A program made the translations under genes and the position numbers. A stretch of DNA of 11,354 nt. Source: Candidatus Dormiibacterota bacterium (GTDB taxonomy: Bacteria; Chloroflexota; Dormibacteria; Dormibacterales; Dormibacteraceae). The notes below the pieces were generated by a model. It ran no database searches. It was not told where the DNA came from and saw nothing but the letters and a program-made list of their open reading frames with translations. The stretch is from assembly GCA_003151665.1 (NCBI GenBank), contig PLYD01000236.1, positions 3,031 through 14,384 on the forward strand. Direction: 5' to 3'. Positions 6,667 through 11,354 of this stretch are shown here, in pieces; within the stretch, counting starts at the first letter, position 1; every line of letters begins with the position of its first letter.

Positions 6667-6695
6667 AGAGGGGCCGGCGCCGCGCCGGCCCCTTT
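6667..6695 (+). terminator. Strong GC hairpin terminator after the remnant gene
   Basis: GGGGCCGGCG and CGCCGGCCCC form a perfect 10-bp stem (6670-6679 with 6683-6692) around a CCG loop, extended by A-T pairs. It is flanked by AAAAAA on the left and TTT on the right, so it can act in both directions; the T-run is longer on the minus strand. It lies 21 nt behind the remnant's stop and isolates the DUF899 gene. Confidence 0.75.
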
Positions 6696-6714
6696 CGCAC
6701 GATCCGGCCTCTTA

Positions 6715-6720
6715 GAGGAG
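6715..6720 (+). promoter_or_regulatory. Ribosome binding site GAGGAG deciding the DUF899 start
   Basis: AGAGGAG with a 5-nt spacer precedes the ATG at 6726. The frame is open upstream to 6585, but this site, and the terminator that lies inside the extension, settle the start. Confidence 0.85.
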
Positions 6721-6725
6721 CTCAA

Positions 6726-7427
6726 ATGGCTCGACCCGCTACGTCAAGGTTCCCGGGGGAAAGCGCGGCGTATCGCCGCGCAAGAAATGCCCTGCTTCGA
6801 TCGGAAGTCAAGCTGCGCCGGCAAATCGAGGCGGTGGCGGCTCAGCGCCGTACCTTGCCTCTCGGGGGCGCCGTCCGCACCGATTACGTCTTCGAGGGCG
6901 TGGCTCCAGGCGCAGATGATGTCGAGAAGGTCCGAATGTCAGAGCTGTTCGCACCCGGCAAGCGCACCTTGTTCGTCTACAACTTCATGTTTCCCGAATC
7001 GCCGGATTCGATGACCCCTTGCGCTTCGTGCAAGTCGATCATCGACGCCATTGACGGCACTGAGCGTCACGCCGTGCAGAGGATCAACTTCGTCGTGATC
7101 GCCAAGGCTCCCATCGCCGGATTCCGCGAGCATGCGAACCACCGCGGCTGGGGAAACAGCTTCTTACTGTCGTCGGCTGGCAACGATTTCAACCGCGATT
7201 ACAACGCGGAAGGAGCGGACGGCCAGCAGTTCCCGCTCGCCCAGGTCTTCGTCCGCCGGGGCAAGAAGATCTATCACTCGTGGAGCAGCGAGCTCTGGTT
7301 CGCAGACGGGGATCCCGGGCAGGACATGCGCCACGTCGATTTCATGTGGCCGCTTTGGAGCATCCTCGACACGACCCCCGAAGGCAGAGGCAAGAGCTGG
7401 GGGCCGGAGCTGCAGTACACGTCGTAG
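6726..7427 (+). CDS. DUF899 thioredoxin-like family protein
   Basis: A 233-residue soluble protein of the DUF899 family, which has a thioredoxin-like fold and no well-established reaction. The N-terminal helix region (ESAAYRRARNALLRSEVKLR) is typical. YVFEGVAPG...VRMSELFAPGKRTLFVYNFMF then gives the first strand-helix of the fold, with a Cys pair CASC at residues 99-102 in the redox-active position. The C-terminal part holds GNDFNRDY (152-159) and RHVDFMWPLWSILDTTPEGRG (202-222), the usual end of the family. A redox or peroxide-related role is inferred from the CxxC only. A strong ribosome site fixes the start. The stop lies 34 nt before the MpaB-like gene, which has its own -10 box, so cotranscription is possible but not required. 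Confidence 0.88.
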   Translation: MARPATSRFPGESAAYRRARNALLRSEVKLRRQIEAVAAQRRTLPLGGAVRTDYVFEGVAPGADDVEKVRMSELFAPGKRTLFVYNFMFPESPDSMTPCASCKSIIDAIDGTERHAVQRINFVVIAKAPIAGFREHANHRGWGNSFLLSSAGNDFNRDYNAEGADGQQFPLAQVFVRRGKKIYHSWSSELWFADGDPGQDMRHVDFMWPLWSILDTTPEGRGKSWGPELQYTS

Positions 7428-7449
7428 AACCCTCGCGAAACTGTCCCGG

Positions 7450-7455
7450 TATCGT
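7450..7455 (+). promoter_or_regulatory. -10 box TATCGT of a leaderless MpaB-like transcript
   Basis: TATCGT (TANNNT) is followed by exactly 6 nt (GGTCGT) and the ATG at 7462, with no Shine-Dalgarno in between. No convincing -35 is present upstream. It would drive the oxygenase and ABC1 kinase genes. Confidence 0.5.
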
Positions 7456-7461
7456 GGTCGT

Positions 7462-8355
7462 ATGAGCACTGAGCCCATAAGCTCTGAGGTAGACGGCGAG
7501 TCTCGACTGGAGATGATGGCCCCGCTCGCTCTGGCTTATGCCCGCTCGGTGCCGGAACATCCGGCGGATGCAGGTCTTTTCGGACCGCAAAGCCTGGTCT
7601 GGCGTGTCAACCGCGATCGTGCGTTTCCGCTTGCGGGCATGCGGTCGCTCATGGTCCAGGCGTTGCATCCGCTCGCCATGGCCGGTGTCGCCGAGCACAG
7701 CGAGTGGCGCCGCGATCCTTTCGGCCGGCTGGCTGCAACCAGCGGCTATGTGCTGACGCTGACCTATGCGGACACCGTGTCAGCCAATGCGGCCGCGGCG
7801 CGGGTCCGCGCCGTGCACAAGCATGTCCGAGGCACCGATCCCGTGACCGGCCTCAATTACAGCGCTGAGGACCCCGACCTGTTGCTCTGGGTCCACGCCG
7901 GCATGGTGGATTCAATAGTCCATGTCGTGCAGCGTTACGGCCGCGGCCTCAATGCCGGCGAGGCCGACCGCTACGTGGCGGAGATGGTGCCATTCGCCGT
8001 GATCGTCGGTGTGCCGCAGGAGCGTGTTCCGTCCAGCGTTGACGCTCTGCGGTCGTACATCGAGTCGGTGGACCTTCGGCAGGTCACGCCTGCGGCGAGC
8101 GATGCCATTGGCGTCGTCCTCGATCCGCCCGACCTCGCACCCGATCTTCGTGAGCTCTGGCATGATCTCGGCCAGGTGGCGATCGGCACGTTGCCGGACT
8201 GGGCGCGTGAGATGTATGGCTTCGATGCACCGCCAGCGGAATCGATGGAGCGTGAATCAGTGAGGCAGCTCATAGGCGCCGTGGACTTGATGTTCGAGTC
8301 TTTGCCCGGTGTGCTCGAGGCCAGGGAGCGCATCGAGCTCCGTAGTCGAGGGTGA
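7462..8355 (+). CDS. MpaB/DUF2236-family oxygenase-like protein
   Basis: A 297-residue helical protein of the MpaB (formerly DUF2236) family, relatives of which include the haem-dependent rubber oxygenase Lcp and the fungal MpaB that cleaves a terpenoid chain. Family landmarks are in order: ALHPLAMAGVAEHS (residues 67-80), DPFGRLAATSGYV (85-97) and VHKHVRG (118-124). In the second, Arg89 and Thr93 keep the RxxxT spacing seen near the Lcp haem; in the third, a His should ligate the haem iron. DPDLLLWVH (137-145) follows. The likely reaction is oxidative cleavage or oxidation of a hydrophobic substrate, which is unknown. The ATG at 7462 is chosen over upstream codons because it lies 6 nt behind a TANNNT box and gives family length. 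The stop overlaps the ABC1 kinase start by 4 nt (GTGA), so the two proteins are made together. Confidence 0.85.
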   Translation: MSTEPISSEVDGESRLEMMAPLALAYARSVPEHPADAGLFGPQSLVWRVNRDRAFPLAGMRSLMVQALHPLAMAGVAEHSEWRRDPFGRLAATSGYVLTLTYADTVSANAAAARVRAVHKHVRGTDPVTGLNYSAEDPDLLLWVHAGMVDSIVHVVQRYGRGLNAGEADRYVAEMVPFAVIVGVPQERVPSSVDALRSYIESVDLRQVTPAASDAIGVVLDPPDLAPDLRELWHDLGQVAIGTLPDWAREMYGFDAPPAESMERESVRQLIGAVDLMFESLPGVLEARERIELRSRG

Positions 8356-9758
8356 GCAAGCCGGCGCCGCGCGCGGCGATGCTGCAGTCCAGGCTCGGAC
8401 GCGCCGGGGCACTCGGCCGCCTTGCGCTCCGCGTCGGTGGGCGCTACTTAGCCGGTTCGCCTCGCTTGATATTCGCCTCCGTCGATCGGCGCACAGAGCT
8501 TCGTCATGACCTCGCTCTGCGGACCGCCGACGACGTTGCTGAGGAGCTGGGCTCGATGAAAGGGGTGCTTATGAAGCTCGGCCAGATGGCGAGCTACATC
8601 GACGACGACATGCCGTTGACATTCCGCGCGGCGATGGCACGCCTGCAGCACAGGGCGCCGCCGATGAGCGAAGAGCTCGCTGCCTCTGTGATCCGCGAGG
8701 AGCTGGGCGATGAACCCGAGCGCATATTCGCGCGCTGGGACCCAATTCCGTTCGCGGCCGCCTCCATCGGCCAGGTGCATCGCGCAATCACGTGGCAAGG
8801 GCGTGCTGTCGCCGTCAAAGTTCAATATCCCGGCATCGCGCGCAGCATGACCTCCGACCTGCGCAACGTCGGTCTGCTGCGGCGCATCGCCGCGGCCGCC
8901 TTTCCCGGCCTTGATACCCGCGCCCTGGTCGATGAGGTGGGGGAGAGGCTGAGGGAAGAGGTCGACTACAACCTCGAGGCGGGCAACCAGGAGCTTTTCG
9001 CGGACTATTTCGAAGGGCATCCCTTCATCCACGTCCCCAAAGTGGTCAGGGATCTGAGCACCGCCAGGGTGCTCACGAGCGAGCTGGTAGCCGGCTCGCG
9101 CTTCGAGGAGCTGCAGAGCTGGGATCAGCGCGAGCGTGACCTGGCCGCGGAGACCATCTACAGGTTCGTCTTCCGCAGCCTGTACAGGCTCCACGCTTTC
9201 AACGGAGATCCTCACCCTGGGAACTATCTGTTCCACGGCCGCGGGCGTGTCAGCTTTCTCGATTTCGGTTTGACCAAGCGTTTTACCGATGGGGACCTCG
9301 CCCCGTTGATCGACGGCGTGCGCTTCATGGTCATTGATGGCGACGGCGATAGCTTTCGCAAGGCGATGGAGCGCGCAGGCTTCCTCCAGCCGGGCGCGCC
9401 GGTGCCCACGCAGGCGGTCGTCGATCGCTTTGGTCACTTCTACGGCACCGTGATGCGCGACGCACCGATGACGATCACGCCGGCGTACGCGTCGGCGATT
9501 GTGAAGCGTTTCTTCGACGCACGCAACCCGCTTGCGCCTTACAGCGACGTTCCACGCACCTACGCGATCCTGCAGCGCATCAACCTCGGCCTCTACGCGG
9601 TGCTCGGCAGCCTCAACGCCACGGCCAACTGGCGGCGCCTCGCCGAGGAGATCTGGCCGTTCGTCAACGGCCCGGCTTCGACCCCGATTGGCGAGGCAGA
9701 GGCCAGGTGGTACAAGGAGCGCGAGAAGTACCACGCTCCGCTGGACCGCTCCGCCTGA
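8352..9758 (+). CDS. ABC1/UbiB-family atypical kinase-like protein
   Basis: A 468-residue member of the ABC1/ADCK/UbiB family, ATPases with a protein-kinase-like fold linked to quinone and other lipid metabolism. Diagnostic elements are all present: the KxGQ motif MKLGQMAS (residues 74-81), the Ala-rich loop AAASIGQVH (135-143) that replaces the glycine-rich loop of ordinary kinases, the invariant Lys156 in VAVKVQYPG, catalytic-loop DPHPGN (286-291) and metal-binding DFG (304-306). No clear C-terminal membrane helix pair is seen, unlike E. coli UbiB. The GTG start shares 4 nt with the MpaB-like stop, implying translational coupling and perhaps a shared lipid substrate or redox partner. This is not necessarily ubiB itself, so no symbol is given. 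A hairpin follows 26 nt after the stop. Confidence 0.92.
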   Translation: MSKPAPRAAMLQSRLGRAGALGRLALRVGGRYLAGSPRLIFASVDRRTELRHDLALRTADDVAEELGSMKGVLMKLGQMASYIDDDMPLTFRAAMARLQHRAPPMSEELAASVIREELGDEPERIFARWDPIPFAAASIGQVHRAITWQGRAVAVKVQYPGIARSMTSDLRNVGLLRRIAAAAFPGLDTRALVDEVGERLREEVDYNLEAGNQELFADYFEGHPFIHVPKVVRDLSTARVLTSELVAGSRFEELQSWDQRERDLAAETIYRFVFRSLYRLHAFNGDPHPGNYLFHGRGRVSFLDFGLTKRFTDGDLAPLIDGVRFMVIDGDGDSFRKAMERAGFLQPGAPVPTQAVVDRFGHFYGTVMRDAPMTITPAYASAIVKRFFDARNPLAPYSDVPRTYAILQRINLGLYAVLGSLNATANWRRLAEEIWPFVNGPASTPIGEAEARWYKEREKYHAPLDRSA

Positions 9759-9784
9759 CAGACGCGTTCTGATCGGCTGAATCG

Positions 9785-9812
9785 TCGGCAGGCGCCGCGC
9801 ATGCGCCGCCGA
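9785..9812 (+). terminator. GC hairpin after the ABC1 kinase, possible terminator
   Basis: TCGGC-a-GGCGC pairs with GCGCC-GCCGA around a 7-nt loop, giving a 10-bp stem with one bulged A, located 26 nt after the kinase stop. No T-run follows, so Rho-independent termination is uncertain. Confidence 0.4.
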
Positions 9813-9924
9813 AAGACCTTGATGAGCCGGGACCCTGGACCCTAAGGCCGCAGGGCCGATCGGCAGGCGACCCCGAGTCAGCCTCGCTGTTGACTTGTCT
9901 CAGAGCCGTCCAAAGCTCAAAAAA

Positions 9925-9938
9925 GCCTCGTAAGAGGC
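9925..9938 (+). promoter_or_regulatory. Small GNRA-loop hairpin in the leader of the two-helix protein
   Basis: GCCTC and GAGGC form a 5-bp stem closed by the tetraloop GTAA, ending 14 nt before the ribosome site AAGGAG (9953-9958). The 9759-9965 gap also holds the repeated heptamer GGACCCT and the palindrome GCCGATCGGC, but I recognise no known riboswitch class. TTGACT at 9892-9897 could be a -35 box but lacks a matching -10. Confidence 0.3.
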
Positions 9939-9965
9939 CAAATCCAAATTTCAAGGAGAGACAAG

Positions 9966-10595
9966 ATGAACAAGGCAATTCGGTGGCGGATCGTCAGCTT
10001 GCAGGCGATGCTGGTAGTGATCCTGGCGGCGTCGTCAGGCTTCCTCTTCTACCAGGGCAGCTTCGTGACCGGGATGGTGCACGACCAGCTCGTCGCGCAG
10101 CAGATCTCCTTCCCGGGCGCCGACCAGATCAAGGCCGGCGGTTCTCTTGACCCGGCCAAGTTCTCGGCCGAAATTCGAAACTACGCCGGCCAGCAGGTCG
10201 ACAATGGCGACAAGGCCAGGGTCTACGCGAACGACTTCATCGGCGTGCACCTGACGGGCGTGGCCGGTGGCAAGACTTACTCTCAGGTGAGCGCTGCTGC
10301 AAGCACGCTGAACGCTCAGCTCGCCACGACTGCGACCACGGACCCCAACTACGCCACCCTTCAGGCGCAGGCGGCGACACTCGCCGGCCAGAAGGCGACG
10401 CTGTTCCAGGGCGAGATGCTTCGAGGCACTCTGCTCAACTCGTGGGGCTGGTGGACGGTCGGCGTCTTCACCACCTACGCCGCCATCGGACTCATGATCG
10501 CGGCGCTGGTCGTCCTCGGCGCGCTGGTCTTCGAGCTGCAGACCGCAGCCCGCAAGCAGGAACCGACGATGGTCGTGCAGAAGATCGCAGCCTGA
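9966..10595 (+). CDS. Two-helix membrane protein of unknown function, associated with the Sdh1-like locus
   Basis: A 209-residue protein with one helix at about residues 10-30, an external domain of about 130 residues, and a second helix at about 163-189. The domain contains HDQLVAQQISFPGADQIKAG, YAGQQVDNGDKARVYANDFIGVHL and an Ala/Thr-rich helical stretch. From memory, similar proteins of unknown function (pattern HDQL..Q.I.FP.., YAGQQVD.G..A..YA..FIGVHL) occur in actinobacteria, sometimes near the Sdh1-type succinate dehydrogenase genes. No metal or cofactor motif and no cysteine are seen. The start is secure: AAGGAG lies 7 nt before the ATG. A strong terminator follows, so it is probably its own transcript although the next gene is on the same strand 112 nt away. 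It may be an accessory subunit of the respiratory enzyme; that is inference. Confidence 0.75.
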   Translation: MNKAIRWRIVSLQAMLVVILAASSGFLFYQGSFVTGMVHDQLVAQQISFPGADQIKAGGSLDPAKFSAEIRNYAGQQVDNGDKARVYANDFIGVHLTGVAGGKTYSQVSAAASTLNAQLATTATTDPNYATLQAQAATLAGQKATLFQGEMLRGTLLNSWGWWTVGVFTTYAAIGLMIAALVVLGALVFELQTAARKQEPTMVVQKIAA

Positions 10596-10612
10596 CGTTT
10601 TTAGGACGGCGC

Positions 10613-10646
10613 ACTCCGGCGGGCTCGGCCTGCCGGAGTTTCTTTT
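10613..10646 (+). terminator. Intrinsic terminator after the two-helix protein
   Basis: ACTCCGGC pairs with GCCGGAGT, and the stem continues inward through a G-T wobble and GGC/GCC to a TCG loop, a 12-bp stem in all. TTTCTTTT follows at once. This is the clearest terminator in the window and separates the two-helix protein from the Sdh1-like anchor gene. Confidence 0.88.
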
Positions 10647-10660
10647 GTACGGGAATTCGA

Positions 10661-10674
10661 GTTGGTGGTCCAAC
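10661..10674. promoter_or_regulatory. Inverted repeat GTTGG-TGGT-CCAAC upstream of the Sdh1-like gene
   Basis: Perfect 5-bp arms with a 4-nt spacer, 34 nt before the start codon and 20 nt upstream of the AT-rich TAGATA (10695-10700), which could be a -10 box 7 nt from the ATG. The purine run AGGGGG is only 1 nt from the ATG, too close for a normal ribosome site, so a leaderless or short-leader mRNA is likely. Operator function is a guess. Confidence 0.3.
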
Positions 10675-10707
10675 GTCCCGCCTCGGTTTCTAGTTAGATA
10701 AGGGGGC

Positions 10708-11354
10708 ATGGCGATTTCCGAACCTGTCGCGCGGCCTGTTGCGGCAGACCGCACAGGCGTCAAGAACCCCTACAGCGTCCTGCCCAACTGGCTGTACCCA
10801 GCCTTCGTCGTCGTCGCCCTCAGCCTCTTCGGCGCCTATGCCCTGTGGGTCGTCTTCTTCCAGCCACTGGGCTACGTCATGCCTTACCTGAGCCCCTTCG
10901 ACTCGCCTCCGATCACCCTCGGGCGGATTCCGCCAGCTATCTGGGTGGCGTGGGCGCCGCTCGTCTTCCGCCTCTCCTGCTACTACTACCGCAAGGCATA
11001 TTTCCGCTCGTTCTTCGGGCACCCAAGGTCGTGTGCGGTGCCCGAGCCCAAGCGCCGATATCGGGGCGAGACGGCCTTTCCGTGGGTCTTCAACAACTTC
11101 CATAGATTCGCCTTTTACGCGACAGTGGTCCAGGTCGGGTTTCTTTGGTTCGACGCCATCCTCGCGTTCGACTTCGGCGGGCGGTTTGGCGTCGGCATTG
11201 GCAGCGTGCTCATACTCGCCAACGTCCTGCTCCTCTCTGGGTACACCTTTGGCTGTCACGCTTTCCGCCACCTCGCCGGCGGAGACCTCGACTGCTTCTC
11301 GTGCTCGCTCGCGGCTCGCGCCCGTCACCGGCTGTGGAGGGGCGTCACGATCCT
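10708..11354 (+). CDS. Sdh1-type succinate dehydrogenase membrane anchor-like protein (3' end beyond window)
   Basis: The first 215 codons of a multi-helix membrane protein beginning MAISEPVARPVAADRTGVKN. Helices appear at about residues 30-52, 76-90, 130-152 and 160-182. Conserved-looking cysteines and histidines lie at Cys91 (SCYYYRKAYFRSFF), Cys109 (SCAVPEP), His132 (NNFHR), Cys183-His184 and His188 (GCHAFRHLAGG). From memory this matches the anchor subunit SdhC of actinobacterial Sdh1 succinate dehydrogenases, for which a membrane-embedded Rieske-type iron-sulphur cluster has been reported in mycobacteria; two Cys and two His from this set could be its ligands. The enzyme would pass electrons from succinate to menaquinone, and flavoprotein and iron-sulphur genes would be expected just beyond 11354. 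Start fixed by the only nearby ATG. Subunit assignment is probable, cluster binding is inference. Confidence 0.65.
   Translation, partial: MAISEPVARPVAADRTGVKNPYSVLPNWLYPAFVVVALSLFGAYALWVVFFQPLGYVMPYLSPFDSPPITLGRIPPAIWVAWAPLVFRLSCYYYRKAYFRSFFGHPRSCAVPEPKRRYRGETAFPWVFNNFHRFAFYATVVQVGFLWFDAILAFDFGGRFGVGIGSVLILANVLLLSGYTFGCHAFRHLAGGDLDCFSCSLAARARHRLWRGVTI

Noticed and set aside
6585..6725. Extension of DUF899 upstream to 6585.
   Set aside because: It would run through a strong terminator hairpin and the ribosome site that fits the ATG at 6726.
7132..7461. N-terminal extension of the MpaB-like protein to 7132.
   Set aside because: It lies inside the DUF899 gene in another frame; the ATG at 7462 has a -10 box at leaderless distance.
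8448..9734. A 428-codon open frame on the minus strand opposite the ABC1 kinase.
   Set aside because: The plus-strand kinase carries every family motif; the antisense product has no recognisable domain.
9759..9965. A tRNA or known riboswitch in the long gap.
   Set aside because: No T-loop TTCRA pattern, no cloverleaf arms, and no conserved core of cobalamin, c-di-GMP, c-di-AMP or SAM riboswitches that I could recognise.
10690..11328. A 212-codon minus-strand frame opposite the Sdh1-like anchor.
   Set aside because: Highly charged, low-complexity translation, while the plus strand encodes clear helices.
1..11354. Phage, transposon, toxin-antitoxin, CRISPR or defence genes.
   Set aside because: No transposase, integrase, nuclease or small coupled pair of that type, no terminal repeats and no spaced direct repeats were seen.

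Overview
The window is GC-rich, densely packed bacterial chromosome with no RNA gene, CRISPR array or insertion sequence that I can see. Three start codons sit exactly 6 nt behind a TANNNT -10 hexamer (MarR, M24 peptidase, MpaB-like oxygenase), which points to leaderless transcription. Two membrane genes at the right end look like an actinobacterial-type (Sdh1-like) succinate dehydrogenase locus, and the cytochrome b is split. Together these fit an uncultured soil lineage of Actinomycetota, Dormibacterota or Chloroflexota. This placement is inference; there is no taxonomic marker gene here.

Left half (about 1-6164, all minus strand). Reading in the direction of transcription, from right to left: a three-gene membrane operon starts at 6164, with a 50-residue single-helix protein, a cytochrome b6-like subunit carrying four haem-ligand histidines, and a two-helix subunit with a large extracytoplasmic domain. 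These genes are joined by 17-nt and 4-nt overlaps. A PfkB-family sugar kinase (fructokinase-like) follows, then an M24 aminopeptidase P-like hydrolase, a class I SAM-dependent methyltransferase, a MarR repressor, and an MFS drug-efflux-like transporter cut by the window edge. MarR and MFS are 2 nt apart and form an obvious regulator/efflux pair. The peptidase and methyltransferase overlap by 28 nt.

Middle (6165-6725). There is no intact gene. On the plus strand lies the C-terminal remnant of a larger, probably secreted protein, ending at its own stop codon and followed by a strong GC hairpin terminator.

Right half (6726-11354, plus strand). A DUF899 thioredoxin-like protein is followed by an MpaB/DUF2236 haem-oxygenase-like protein, whose stop overlaps the GTG start of an ABC1/UbiB-family atypical kinase. 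After a 207-nt gap with hairpins comes a two-helix protein of unknown function, a textbook intrinsic terminator, and the first 215 codons of a multi-helix protein resembling the membrane anchor of Sdh1-type succinate dehydrogenase.

The most unusual items are the split cytochrome b complex, whose second subunit has only two helices, lacks the PEWY quinol-site motif and carries a roughly 230-residue external domain, and the two-helix protein next to the Sdh1-like anchor. No defence or mobile system was found.
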